A stretch of 64,000 nucleotides of DNA. It comes from Caryophanales bacterium UBA2289 (GTDB lineage: Bacteria > Bacillota_I > Bacilli_A > Izemoplasmatales > Hujiaoplasmataceae). Position 1 is the stretch's first letter. Each line of letters begins with the position of its first letter. The notes beneath the pieces were generated by a model. It saw nothing but the letters and a program-made list of their open reading frames with translations, was not told the origin of the DNA and searched no databases. A program made the position numbers and the translations under genes. The stretch covers positions 51,242-115,241 of the forward strand of contig DDWJ01000034.1 of assembly GCA_002345505.1 (NCBI GenBank). The letters run 5' to 3'. Positions 35,452 through 43,826 of this stretch are shown here, piece after piece.

Positions 35452-35488
35452 AAAAAACTCCTCAATTTAAAAAAGGAGTTTTTTTCTT
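35452..35488. terminator. Bidirectional terminator between HIT and DUF3137 genes
   Basis: AAAAAACTCCT (35452-35462) pairs with AGGAGTTTTTT (35474-35484), followed by more T residues. Confidence 0.9.
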
Positions 35489-35495
35489 TAATATT

Positions 35496-36353
35496 TTACT
35501 TAAAAAGAGTAGAATTTAAGTTTAAAATCGTAATGAAATCTTTAATGTCTTGGAATTCTTCTTGATACTCTTTAATTAAACTTTCATCAACTTTTTTATA
35601 TGCTTTTATGTCAAAATAATCTTTTCTACTATCAATTGCTATAAATAATTTGTTATCTTTAAATGAAAAACTGATTTTATCAAAATACTTCTCATCTAAG
35701 TATCGAATCTTTTCCATAAAATCTGGAGTTAAAATATAAAAAGCCTCATGATCATCTTTTGCATATATTTTTAAATCGCTATTAAATTCAATGCTTTCAG
35801 TCTCAATTTTTCTAAACCCGCTAAAAGGCCTAAAATTAAGAGGTTGCAGCAATAACAAATCATATTTGAATGACTTATGAAAATCAAACTCATAAAAACG
35901 ACCATGAAAAACAGTAACTACCTTAGTTGTTTTTCCTGACTTTCTAACATCTTGTTGTTTTACATCTGAACACCTAAAGTTTACTCCTTCAAAGTTTCCC
36001 ATAATTAAGTCCTCGCTATAATAGCGATCTCTTTCAAAAAGAAGATTTGAGTAAACAACTTCCTTTTCCTTAAATCCATCATATGGTTTATATTCGCTAT
36101 ATGGAAAAAACTTAACCAATTCTTTTTCAAGGTATTCTTTTTTAAAATTAACGCTAATTTCCTTGATTTTTTTTGATTGATTACCTGAATAAATAGCTCC
36201 ACCCATAAAAGGAATCATCATTAAAAATCCTCCTAAAGGTCCAGCTGACATTCCGGCGGGAATAAAGAGAACGAAAGCTACTATTGATATTGTGAAGCCT
36301 ATTCTCATTTTTCTTTCATAAATCGCTTTTTCTTCATTAATCTTATCAAACAT
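35496..36353 (-). CDS. DUF3137-like membrane protein
   Basis: The 285-residue protein has two adjacent hydrophobic helices near the N-terminus (ISIVAFVLFIPAG and GGFLMMIPFMGGAIY, residues ~22-57) and a soluble cytoplasmic domain. Segments such as YYSEDLIMGNFEGVNF, VFHGRFYEFDF and the later FEAFYILTPDF-like stretch match the general DUF3137 pattern of Bacillota membrane proteins. No function is known. It has a strong AGGAGG site and converges with the HIT gene. Confidence 0.6.
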   Translation of the reverse strand: MFDKINEEKAIYERKMRIGFTISIVAFVLFIPAGMSAGPLGGFLMMIPFMGGAIYSGNQSKKIKEISVNFKKEYLEKELVKFFPYSEYKPYDGFKEKEVVYSNLLFERDRYYSEDLIMGNFEGVNFRCSDVKQQDVRKSGKTTKVVTVFHGRFYEFDFHKSFKYDLLLLQPLNFRPFSGFRKIETESIEFNSDLKIYAKDDHEAFYILTPDFMEKIRYLDEKYFDKISFSFKDNKLFIAIDSRKDYFDIKAYKKVDESLIKEYQEEFQDIKDFITILNLNSTLFK

Positions 36354-36371
36354 CCACTACCTCCTGATTAT

Positions 36372-36397
36372 TAAAAAAGAAAAAGCTATATAGCTTT
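36372..36397 (-). terminator. Possible terminator after pth
   Basis: AAAGCT (36382-36387), loop ATAT, AGCTTT (36392-36397), with A-rich sequence at 36372-36384 for a minus-strand U-tail. The stem is short. Confidence 0.5.
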
Positions 36398-36412
36398 AAA
36401 AATTAATTTTAA

Positions 36413-36988
36413 CTATATAGCATCCTTTTCATTACTAGTATTATATTTATTCATAATTTCTTCAAAACGAACTCCATTAATAAAATCCGTCATTAGATTT
36501 ACGACGTCAATCATAACATCATCAAGAATCTTTAACTCAGTTTTAGAAAAATCACTTAAAACATAATCTTTCATTTCTTTGCTATCTGATTTATCAATTC
36601 CGATTCTTAATCGATTAAAATTTTCCGATCCTAAATGGGTTAATATTGATTTGATTCCATTATGACCGCCCGATCCGCCCTTATATCTCAATCTGAGTTT
36701 ACTAAAAGGTAAAGCGACATCGTCATAAATTACTAATAAATCTTCTAAATCAATATTATAGTATTCAACTATCTTTAAAATCGCATAGCCGGAATTGTTC
36801 ATAAAGGTTTTAGGTTTTGCTAAAACACAATCATCAAACTCAAAAATCTCAGAATTGAATTTTACTGAATTTTTTGCTTTAATCTTGTAAATTTGGGCAA
36901 ATTTATCCACCGCTATGAATCCAATATTATGCTTGGAGTTAGCGTATTTTTTACCTGGATTTCCTAATCCGACAATTAATTTTTTCAT
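36413..36988 (-). CDS. pth: Peptidyl-tRNA hydrolase
   Basis: Pth releases tRNA from peptidyl-tRNAs dropped by ribosomes. The 191-residue enzyme shows VGLGNPGKKYANSKHNIGF (with the catalytic His), KPKTFMNNSG, IYDDVALPF and the RYKGGSGGHNGIKSI block. It shares one base with the jag stop (TAATG), so translation is coupled. The block rpmH-rnpA-yidC-jag-pth is one long leading-strand run moving away from the origin. Confidence 0.97.
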   Translation of the reverse strand: MKKLIVGLGNPGKKYANSKHNIGFIAVDKFAQIYKIKAKNSVKFNSEIFEFDDCVLAKPKTFMNNSGYAILKIVEYYNIDLEDLLVIYDDVALPFSKLRLRYKGGSGGHNGIKSILTHLGSENFNRLRIGIDKSDSKEMKDYVLSDFSKTELKILDDVMIDVVNLMTDFINGVRFEEIMNKYNTSNEKDAI

Positions 36989-37608
36989 TATTTTTTTGAC
37001 GGTGAAATTACTACATATCTATTTGGTTCCTCGCCTTCAGATACGGTAGTAACATCTCTCCAATCTGATAGTTTAGTGTGAATGACTCTTCTTTCATAAG
37101 CATTCATTCTACTTAATTTTGTTGAAACTTTAGATTTAACTACTTCCATAGCGGTTTTTGTTGCCAATATTTCTAATTGTTTTTTTCTTTGTTCTTTATA
37201 ACCGCCAATGTCAATTAAAACAACATAGTATTCATCTGTATAAAGATTAATGTAGTTTTTAACTAAACTTTGGATAGCTTCTAGAGTCTTTCCGTTTTTA
37301 CCAATTAAAATTGGATTTTCTTTAGCTTCTACAGAAAAAAGCACATGTCTATCTCCAGTTAATTTACCTTCGATAACTGCTTCAATTTCCATATTTTCTA
37401 ATAATTTCTTTAAATATTCAATACCATCATTTATAACATTAAAATCAACAACCGCTTCAACAACATAAGATTTATTTAAACCTAATAAAGATTTCTTTTC
37501 TTCAATAATATTCAGTTCGATAAAATCTTTATTTACTCTTAATTCTTTTGCTGCATACATTAAAGTTTGATCATTTAACGCTTTTGCTTCAAACTGTATT
37601 TTTTTCAT
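36988..37608 (-). CDS. khpB: RNA-binding protein KhpB (Jag)
   Basis: KhpB binds many RNAs, with KhpA, and influences cell elongation and division in Bacillota. The 206-residue protein has the Jag N-terminal domain (FEAKALNDQTLMYAAKEL, with KKSLLGL), a KH domain with the GxxG loop (NPILIGKNGKTLEAI), and an R3H domain (LSRMNAYERRVIHTKLSD, then YVVISP). The linker is short. It directly follows yidC, the classic order in Bacillota. Confidence 0.95.
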   Translation of the reverse strand: MKKIQFEAKALNDQTLMYAAKELRVNKDFIELNIIEEKKSLLGLNKSYVVEAVVDFNVINDGIEYLKKLLENMEIEAVIEGKLTGDRHVLFSVEAKENPILIGKNGKTLEAIQSLVKNYINLYTDEYYVVLIDIGGYKEQRKKQLEILATKTAMEVVKSKVSTKLSRMNAYERRVIHTKLSDWRDVTTVSEGEEPNRYVVISPSKK

Positions 37609-37631
37609 TAAAACTTAATCTCCCCTTATTG

Positions 37632-38720
37632 TTATATTCTTGACTGTAATTGGTCTTTTCTTTTTCCTACGTTTCTATGACTAATATAACTTTGGAACAA
37701 TTGATATCCTGTACCAATAATCCAATAGAAAGCGATACCTGCATTACCAATTGAAATATAAGCCATCATAACAACCATAAAATACATCATGTATTTCATT
37801 GTTTTTTGTGTTTGTTGAGCTTTAGGATTTTGATATGTATTATGTTTTTGTGCGCTTTGAGTACGTTTTGTTGTTAACCATTGGCTCAAGAACATTAATC
37901 CCGCAACTATTAAAGCTAAAGGTAAGTTTGGTAACCAGTTAGTATTTCCTAAATCAGTCCACAAAAATCTTGTATTAACATCATCAAACATTCCAGTTAA
38001 CGGGAATCTTTGAACAACTTGATACATAGCAATGAAGATTGGCATTTGTAACAATGGCATTAAACATCCAAAAAGGTTAATTTTATAACGTTTATATATT
38101 TCCATTGTTTCCATTTGCATTCTTTGTTGTGATGCTTGATCTTTTTTATTACGATATTTTTCTTGAATTTTATTTAATTCCGGCTGAGCCATTTGCATTT
38201 TTAGTGACATATCATTTGTCTTTGCATAAATTGGCCAACCTAAGGTTCTAATAATCAATGTCATAAACAAAAGACCTAACCAATAATAATTAGCGCTTAA
38301 TAAACCAAACAAATTACCTGCATTATAAGTAAAATATCCGATTTGAAGAACTATCCATTCCCAAACACCATCTTTTTCACCTAACGGAGTTCTATAAGTT
38401 GATTCATATAAACCTACCGATGTCTTTTCAATTACTAAATCATCTTCTAAAACAATTGTTACTGTAGCTTGTTCGTTAATATCTTCCCATACTATAGTAC
38501 CTTGTTTGTTTGCATAAGCAGATGCATCCATGCCTTCAGTTCCAAATAAGTCGATAAGTTCAGCATAATTAGTAGCTGCATCGCTATTAGTTTCATCGAA
38601 TAAAACTATTTTTTCAAAATTTTGATAAGTTATTCCTCGGCTATCTCCACCGCAAGAAGCAACTCCAAAAACCAATAAAACCGCAAAAATTGCTAGTAAT
38701 ATTTTATTTTTTGTTTTCAT
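37632..38720 (-). CDS. yidC: Membrane protein insertase YidC (lipoprotein form)
   Basis: YidC inserts and folds membrane proteins. The protein starts with a lipoprotein signal ending in GVASC (Cys23). Residues ~24-115 form an extracytoplasmic region about 90 residues longer than that of Bacillus SpoIIIJ. The core follows: five helices, the conserved groove arginine in LIIRTLGWPIY, the coiled NKIQEKYRNK loop, MPLLQMPIFIAMYQ, and a final NAGIAFYWIIGTGYQLFQ. It overlaps the rnpA stop by 4 bases and ends with a basic tail (RNVGKRKDQ) that may bind ribosomes. Total length is 362 residues. Confidence 0.95.
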   Translation of the reverse strand: MKTKNKILLAIFAVLLVFGVASCGGDSRGITYQNFEKIVLFDETNSDAATNYAELIDLFGTEGMDASAYANKQGTIVWEDINEQATVTIVLEDDLVIEKTSVGLYESTYRTPLGEKDGVWEWIVLQIGYFTYNAGNLFGLLSANYYWLGLLFMTLIIRTLGWPIYAKTNDMSLKMQMAQPELNKIQEKYRNKKDQASQQRMQMETMEIYKRYKINLFGCLMPLLQMPIFIAMYQVVQRFPLTGMFDDVNTRFLWTDLGNTNWLPNLPLALIVAGLMFLSQWLTTKRTQSAQKHNTYQNPKAQQTQKTMKYMMYFMVVMMAYISIGNAGIAFYWIIGTGYQLFQSYISHRNVGKRKDQLQSRI

Positions 38721-39061
38721 TTGACCCTCTCTTCTAATAAGTTTGCTTTTTTTAATAAATCTTCAACACTGTCTTTAATCTCGGAAAAAACTAAATCTTT
38801 TGATTTAAGCTTAGCAATTATAAAGAAATCAGCCTCGTTTTTTATCGAGTTAGTTTTTATAACTTCCCTGATTCTTCTCTTCATTAAATTTCTTTCGTGA
38901 GCTTTTCCTAATTTTTTGGAAACACTAAGCGCAAATCGAAAATTTATATTATCATGGTTTTTTTGATAGTATAAAACGAAGTAACTATTTCCAACAGTAT
39001 TTCTCTTACTCATCAACTGTTGTATTTCATCACTTTTTTTAATACGAAATTTCTTTTTCAA
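38717..39061 (-). CDS. rnpA: Ribonuclease P protein component
   Basis: RnpA is the basic subunit that helps RNase P RNA mature tRNA 5' ends. The 114-residue protein begins KKFRIKKSDEIQQLM and has the RNR-box equivalent KLGKAHERNLMKRRIREV, the RNA-binding helix. The start is TTG at 39061 with AGGAGG seven bases ahead. It follows rpmH after a 100-base gap that holds a hairpin with a U-tail, and overlaps yidC by 4 bases. The RNase P RNA gene is not seen here. Confidence 0.96.
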   Translation of the reverse strand: MKKKFRIKKSDEIQQLMSKRNTVGNSYFVLYYQKNHDNINFRFALSVSKKLGKAHERNLMKRRIREVIKTNSIKNEADFFIIAKLKSKDLVFSEIKDSVEDLLKKANLLEERVK

Positions 39062-39072
39062 GTTTGCCTCCT

Positions 39073-39118
39073 AAAAAATCAAAAAATCACCATATATTAT
39101 ATATTGTTCAGGTGATTT
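39073..39118 (-). terminator. Terminator or attenuator between rpmH and rnpA
   Basis: AAATCACC (39084-39091) and GGTGATTT (39111-39118) form an 8-bp stem with a 19-base AT loop. A residues at 39073-39086 provide minus-strand U residues (TTTTTTGATTTTTT). The long loop argues for partial termination. Confidence 0.6.
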
Positions 39119-39161
39119 CAGGTATAAATATATATTTATTGGTGTTGTTTTTATTAATTTT

Positions 39162-39305
39162 TTATCGGTCTGATACAGATAAAGATTTTCTTCCTTTAGC
39201 TCTTCTTCTTGATAATACTTTACGACCATTAGCTGATTCCATTCTCGCTCTGAAGCCATGAGTTCTAGCTCTTTTAGTCTTACTTGGTTGGTATGTTTTA
39301 CTCAT
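39162..39305 (-). CDS. rpmH: Ribosomal protein L34
   Basis: Translated by hand, this gives a 47-residue, highly basic protein: MSKTYQPSKTKRARTHGFRA, then RMESANGRKVLSRRRAKGRK and a short end SLSVSDR. It matches L34 along its whole length, including the THGFRARM block. The ATG at 39305 has GAGGTG upstream, and the TAA is at 39162-39164. It is the first gene leftward from the origin, as in nearly all bacteria with the rpmH-dnaA arrangement. Confidence 0.98.
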   Translation of the reverse strand: MSKTYQPSKTKRARTHGFRARMESANGRKVLSRRRAKGRKSLSVSDR

Positions 39306-39608
39306 AGTCAACACCTCCTCATTTATTTTTGAAAACCATGCTATCTAATTATACTTAATTTTATATTTGATGTCAACATATTTTATTTCCTGTTTTTTTA
39401 ATAATCTTTTTCCACGTTGAAAACTTCTTTTTCCACCGTCGAATTGTGCAAAAGTCTATTTTTTGGCTAAATTAGGTAATAAGTTTTCCACAATCTAGTT
39501 GTTAATAAGTGTTGTTTAAAAAAGTTTTCCACAATTTTTGTTGAAAAATAGTTTAACATCTTCTATTTTTTTATGTTATATTTATATGTAAGAAATGGGG
39601 TGAGTTAT
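39306..39608. other. Replication origin (oriC), rpmH-dnaA intergenic region
   Basis: The gap is very AT-rich and holds DnaA-box-like 9-mers: TTTTCCACG (39408-39416), TTTTCCACC (39429-39437), TGTGCAAAA (39445-39453, TTTTGCACA on minus), and TTTTCCACA at 39484-39492 and 39525-39533. All differ from the canonical TTATCCACA by having T at position three. The T/A-rich stretch at 39541-39590 just after the last box is a candidate unwinding element and also contains the dnaA promoter. No comparable box is obvious in the dnaA-dnaN gap (40983-41124). Gene strand mostly switches here, which supports an origin. Confidence 0.85.
39553..39582 (+). promoter_or_regulatory. dnaA promoter
   Basis: TTAACA (39553-39558), 18-base spacer, TATATT (39577-39582) with TG extension at 39574-39575. 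It lies right after the last DnaA box, which permits autoregulation. Confidence 0.55.
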
Positions 39609-40982
39609 GTGTATAATTTTGAAGACATATGGAAAAAAATAAAATCGACATTACAAACTGAATTCGATAATGATATATATAACGAACATTTCGCAGAAAT
39701 TAACAATGTTTTTCGAGTAAATAATAACCTTGTTTATCTTATCGCCCCAAACTCATTTATTAAAAATAAGATTGAAAATTTTTACATAAATCGTCTTAAT
39801 TATTATCTAAATAACTTTGTAGAAGAAAAATACTTATTTAAAATTATAACTAAAGAACAAGCTGCAATTGAAATAAGCAAAGAACAACCATACGAAATAA
39901 ATAAACCGGAAGAAAATTTGGAAAATAAATACAAAACCGGTTTAAATAATACTTATACTTTTGATAATTTTGTTGTTGGTTCTAGTAATCGATTAGCATA
40001 TACATCAGCTATGAAAGTAGCTGATCAGCCAGGAATCTTTGCTAACCCTTTGTATATATTTGGTGATGTTGGTTTAGGAAAAACTCACTTAATGGAGTGT
40101 ATTGGTAATTACGCTATAGAAAACAACATTAACTTAAAAGTTTTATACGTTAAAACCGATCAATTCATTGAAGATTATGCTTCGGCTGCTCAAAATAAAA
40201 CTTTTGATGATTTTTCAAAAAAATATGAAGATATTGATATCTTATTAGTAGATGATATTCAATTTTTATCTGGAAAAAACAAAACTCAACTTGAATTCTT
40301 TAAAATTTTTGAAAAATTAAAAGATAACAATAAACAAATAGTAATAACTTCAGACCGTCCTGCATCAGATTTATATGATATAATGTCTCGTTTAACTTCA
40401 AGATTTGAATGGGGATTATCTGTTGATATATCTAAACCTAATCTAGATCATCGAATTTCAATCTTAAAGAAAAAACTTAGTATTGAAACTTCCGATCCAG
40501 AACTTATCTCTGAAGATATTTTAGAATACATCGCTAGTGTTTTTGATAACAATATAAGAGAGCTAGAAGGGGCTTTAAAAAGAGTATTATTTTATTGTAC
40601 AGCTTTTAATTATAAGTTCACAATTGAAAATACAAAAGATGCCTTAAAAAATTTAATTAACTCAAAAAATATTGGAAGTAAAGATATCGATAGAAATAAT
40701 TATAACAATATTTTAGATATCGTAAGTAATTATTATAACATCAATACTACAGATTTATTATCTAAAAAAAGACAAAAAAAATATGTTTTTGCAAGACAAA
40801 TATCAATGTATATAATTAAAGATCTTTATGACTTAACTTTTAAAAGAATTGGACAAATATTTAATGGTAGAGATCACTCAACTGTTATCTATGGAATAGA
40901 ACAAATTTCTAACTATATTCAAACTGATGATTCGGTAAAAAAAGATGTAGATAAATTGTTAATTAAATGTGGAAAAAAATAG
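39609..40982 (+). CDS. dnaA: Chromosomal replication initiator DnaA
   Basis: DnaA binds oriC boxes, oligomerises with ATP and opens the origin. The 457-residue product has domain I (FEDIWKKIKSTL), a short linker, the AAA+ core with Walker A GDVGLGKTH (~152) and Walker B ILLVDDIQFL, and a DNA-binding end with GRDHSTVIYGIEQI. I use GTG at 39609: GGGGTGAG lies just upstream, and domain I then starts normally. An in-frame ATG at 39573 falls within the promoter's -10 region. The ATG overlapping the GTG is out of frame. Confidence 0.97.
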   Translation: MYNFEDIWKKIKSTLQTEFDNDIYNEHFAEINNVFRVNNNLVYLIAPNSFIKNKIENFYINRLNYYLNNFVEEKYLFKIITKEQAAIEISKEQPYEINKPEENLENKYKTGLNNTYTFDNFVVGSSNRLAYTSAMKVADQPGIFANPLYIFGDVGLGKTHLMECIGNYAIENNINLKVLYVKTDQFIEDYASAAQNKTFDDFSKKYEDIDILLVDDIQFLSGKNKTQLEFFKIFEKLKDNNKQIVITSDRPASDLYDIMSRLTSRFEWGLSVDISKPNLDHRISILKKKLSIETSDPELISEDILEYIASVFDNNIRELEGALKRVLFYCTAFNYKFTIENTKDALKNLINSKNIGSKDIDRNNYNNILDIVSNYYNINTTDLLSKKRQKKYVFARQISMYIIKDLYDLTFKRIGQIFNGRDHSTVIYGIEQISNYIQTDDSVKKDVDKLLIKCGKK

Positions 40983-41020
40983 GTTTTTAACATTATATCT
41001 TATATACTTACTTCGCTAAA

Positions 41021-41031
41021 TATGGTATAAT
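41021..41031 (+). promoter_or_regulatory. dnaN promoter, extended -10
   Basis: TATGGTATAAT, fitting TRTGnTATAAT, 94 bases before dnaN. The long leader to dnaN shows no structure I can name. Confidence 0.5.
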
Positions 41032-41124
41032 ATTTATATTGAAGTTTTTACTTTTCCCCGTTTCAACAAAACTAATAACAATAAGTTAAAAAGAAAAAAG
41101 ATTATTTATATATAGGAGGTTCTC

Positions 41125-42249
41125 ATGAATTTTTCAATTCAGACCGAAGTTTTATTAAACAACTTATTAATTTCTCAAAAAGCTTTATCAACAAAGACAC
41201 CCGCTCCATATCTTCAAGGAATCAAAATGGAAGTTTATGAAAATGAACTAGTTCTTTTGACTAGTAATTCTGATATTTCCATAAAACTTTCTATTAAAGA
41301 CGAAAGTTTAAATGTAGAAAACACGGGAGAAATATTAATTCCAGGAAGAGTTTTTGTAGATTTTATTAGAAAATTAGATAAAGGAATAGTAGAATTTTCT
41401 GTAATAGATAACAACGTTCTAAAAATTCATTCTCATAATACAGATCTTTCATTGAATTTATTAACAATCGAAGATTATCCTGAAATATCTTTCCATTTAA
41501 ATGATTTACCGATAAAATTAGATTCAAAAATTATGAGAGCCGTTATAAGACAAACGACTTTTGCAGCATCTTCAGTTGAAAATAGACCAATATTAACCGG
41601 TGTTAACATTAGAGTTGAAGATGATAAATTAATTGCTATAGCTACTGACTCATTCAGATTGAGTCAAAAGAAAATTGATATTCAAAAAAATTATGAGAAT
41701 ATGAATGTAGTTATTCCAAGTAAAAGTTTAGATGAATTATCAAAAGTTCTTGAATTAGATTTAGATGAAATTTTAATTCACTTAAATTCAAAGTCAATCG
41801 TATTTGAGTATGGAAACATCCTGTTTCAATCAAGATTACTAGAAGGTAATTTTCCAGAAACATCAAGATTGATTCCAATTGATTTTCCAATAATTTTGAA
41901 ATTTAAATTAAACGATTTAGCTATAGCTGTTGAGAGAGCTTCTCTTCTTTCAATAAAAGATAGTTATAACAGTATCGTAAAATTAACTTTAAAACCAAAC
42001 AATGAAGTAGAAATAACTTCAAACTCTCCAGAAATAGGAAAAGTAGTGGAAGAAATAACTCCGCTAGAAAAAATTTCTACTACACCAATCAAAATTGCAT
42101 TTAGTTCTAAATATTTCTTAGATGCGTTAAAAACATTTAATTCTTCAGAAGTATATGTTAAATTTACTGGAGAAATTAGACCTTTTATAATCGAAGGAAA
42201 CGACGATCCTGGTTTAATTCAATTAATATTACCAGTAAGAACTGAATAG
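41125..42249 (+). CDS. dnaN: DNA polymerase III beta sliding clamp
   Basis: DnaN is the ring-shaped processivity clamp for replication and mismatch repair. The 374-residue protein has three repeated clamp domains; landmarks are LISQKALSTKT, RPILTGVNIRVED, ATDSFRLSQK, LLEGNFPETSRLIP, and the C-terminal LPVRTE, which corresponds to the usual MPxR end. GGAGG precedes the ATG. It has its own promoter and is followed by a terminator, so it is not simply the second cistron of dnaA. Confidence 0.97.
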   Translation: MNFSIQTEVLLNNLLISQKALSTKTPAPYLQGIKMEVYENELVLLTSNSDISIKLSIKDESLNVENTGEILIPGRVFVDFIRKLDKGIVEFSVIDNNVLKIHSHNTDLSLNLLTIEDYPEISFHLNDLPIKLDSKIMRAVIRQTTFAASSVENRPILTGVNIRVEDDKLIAIATDSFRLSQKKIDIQKNYENMNVVIPSKSLDELSKVLELDLDEILIHLNSKSIVFEYGNILFQSRLLEGNFPETSRLIPIDFPIILKFKLNDLAIAVERASLLSIKDSYNSIVKLTLKPNNEVEITSNSPEIGKVVEEITPLEKISTTPIKIAFSSKYFLDALKTFNSSEVYVKFTGEIRPFIIEGNDDPGLIQLILPVRTE

Positions 42250-42264
42250 TTTTTTATATTAAAT

Positions 42265-42302
42265 AAAGTGATATTTTAAATAAAAAATATCGCTTTTTTT
42301 TA
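42265..42302 (+). terminator. Terminator after dnaN
   Basis: AAAGTGATATTTT (42265-42277) pairs with AAAATATCGCTTT (42284-42296) with one G-U pair, then T residues. Confidence 0.8.
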
Positions 42303-42392
42303 TATTTAAATATAAATTACTTATTTATTTATTGTATTGATTTATAAGGGTATAAATGTTAAAATTTTAATGTGCCTGAAAAGGAGTTTTTT

Positions 42393-43826
42393 ATGAAGAA
42401 AAATTATGATGTTGTAATTGTAGGTGCAGGTCCCGCAGGAATAATGTGCGCCTATGAATTAGCTGAAAAAAATAAAGATTTAAAAGTATTATTGCTAGAT
42501 AAAGGGCATGATATTTACACTAGAAAATGCCCTATTATGGATAAAAAAATAGATAAATGTCCCGTTCAAAAAAACGGTTTTGTTGCTTGTAACCCATATT
42601 GTTCAATTACTAATGGATTCGGAGGAGCTGGAGCTTATTCTGATGGAAAATTTAACATAACAAGCGAATTTGGCGGATGGATGGATGAATATTTAGATCC
42701 TAACACCATTTTAGAATTGATTCGCTATGCGGATAGTATCAATTTAAAATTTGGAGCTCCCCAACATTTAACTAATCCCAACACTGATAAAGTAAAAGAA
42801 ATAGAAAAAAGAGGGTTAGCGGTAGGATTAAAATTATTAAGATCAGAATTAAGACATTTAGGAACTGAAATTAATCTTCAAGTTTTAAAAAATATGTATG
42901 AAGATTTAAAAACTAAAATAGATATGTTTTTTAAAACAGAAGTTAAGAATATAATTGTAGAAAATCAAGAGATTAAAGGTGTAATTTTATCTGATGATTC
43001 AAAAATATCTGCACCTTATGTTGTTATTGCACCAGGAAGAGACGGTTCGTATTGGCTAAGTAATTTAGCGAATGAACATAAAATTTCTATGAAAACAAAT
43101 CACGTAGACATAGGAGTTCGAGTAGAAACTAACAATGAAATAATGGAAGAAATCAACGAACACCTTTATGAGGGAAAATTTATTTATAGAACTCAAGTTG
43201 GATCAACGGTTAGAACATTTTGTTCTAATCCAAGTGGACATGTAGTTATTGAAAATCATAGTGGAACAATGTTAGCTAATGGCCACGCCTATAGCGACAA
43301 TAGTTTAGGATCGAAAAACACAAATTTTGCATTATTGGTATCTCATAGATTTACTGAGCCTTTCAATCAACCAAACGAATTTGCTCATGGAGTTTCTAAA
43401 TTGGCCAATATGTTAAGTAATGGTTCAATAATATTACAAAGATTTGGTGACTTACAAAAAGGCCGCAGGTCGACTCACAAAAGAATTAGTGAAGGTTTTG
43501 TTACTCCAACGTTAAAAGAAGCTGTGCCGGGAGATTTAGGACTTGTATTGCCATATAAAACAATGAAATCAATCATTGAAATGATTGAAGCTTTGGATCA
43601 CATTACTCCAGGAGTAGCTTCTGAACATACTTTATTGTATGGTGTTGAAGCAAAATTTTATTCTGCTAGACCAGAAGTAAATAATAAGTTTGAGTCTAAA
43701 ATTAAAGGCTTATACTTTGGTGGAGATGGCGCCGGCATAACTAGAGGACTAGCCCAAGCAAGTGCAAATGGAATTTGGATTGCCAGGGATATAGTCGAAA
43801 AAGCAAAAGAGGAAATTAATGGGTAA
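42393..43826 (+). CDS. FAD-dependent dehydrogenase, COG2509-like
   Basis: The 477-residue flavoprotein opens with a textbook FAD-binding fold, YDVVIVGAGPAGIMCAYELA, and closes with GLYFGGDGAGITRGLAQASANG. Between them are two cysteine-rich bits (RKCPIMDKKIDKCPVQK and CNPYCS), GGAGAYSDGKF, and VIAPGRDGS, as in the uncharacterised COG2509 dehydrogenases. No substrate is known. I chose ATG at 42393 because AAGGAG lies seven bases upstream; the in-frame GTG at 42372 precedes that site. It overlaps purA by 8 bases. The 143-base gap before it holds the dnaN terminator and AT-rich sequence only. Confidence 0.78.
   Translation: MKKNYDVVIVGAGPAGIMCAYELAEKNKDLKVLLLDKGHDIYTRKCPIMDKKIDKCPVQKNGFVACNPYCSITNGFGGAGAYSDGKFNITSEFGGWMDEYLDPNTILELIRYADSINLKFGAPQHLTNPNTDKVKEIEKRGLAVGLKLLRSELRHLGTEINLQVLKNMYEDLKTKIDMFFKTEVKNIIVENQEIKGVILSDDSKISAPYVVIAPGRDGSYWLSNLANEHKISMKTNHVDIGVRVETNNEIMEEINEHLYEGKFIYRTQVGSTVRTFCSNPSGHVVIENHSGTMLANGHAYSDNSLGSKNTNFALLVSHRFTEPFNQPNEFAHGVSKLANMLSNGSIILQRFGDLQKGRRSTHKRISEGFVTPTLKEAVPGDLGLVLPYKTMKSIIEMIEALDHITPGVASEHTLLYGVEAKFYSARPEVNNKFESKIKGLYFGGDGAGITRGLAQASANGIWIARDIVEKAKEEING

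Noticed and set aside
39071..39261. Alternative frames on both strands between rnpA and rpmH
   Set aside because: The region is fully explained by L34 (39162-39305) and a hairpin; the other frames overlap it out of phase.
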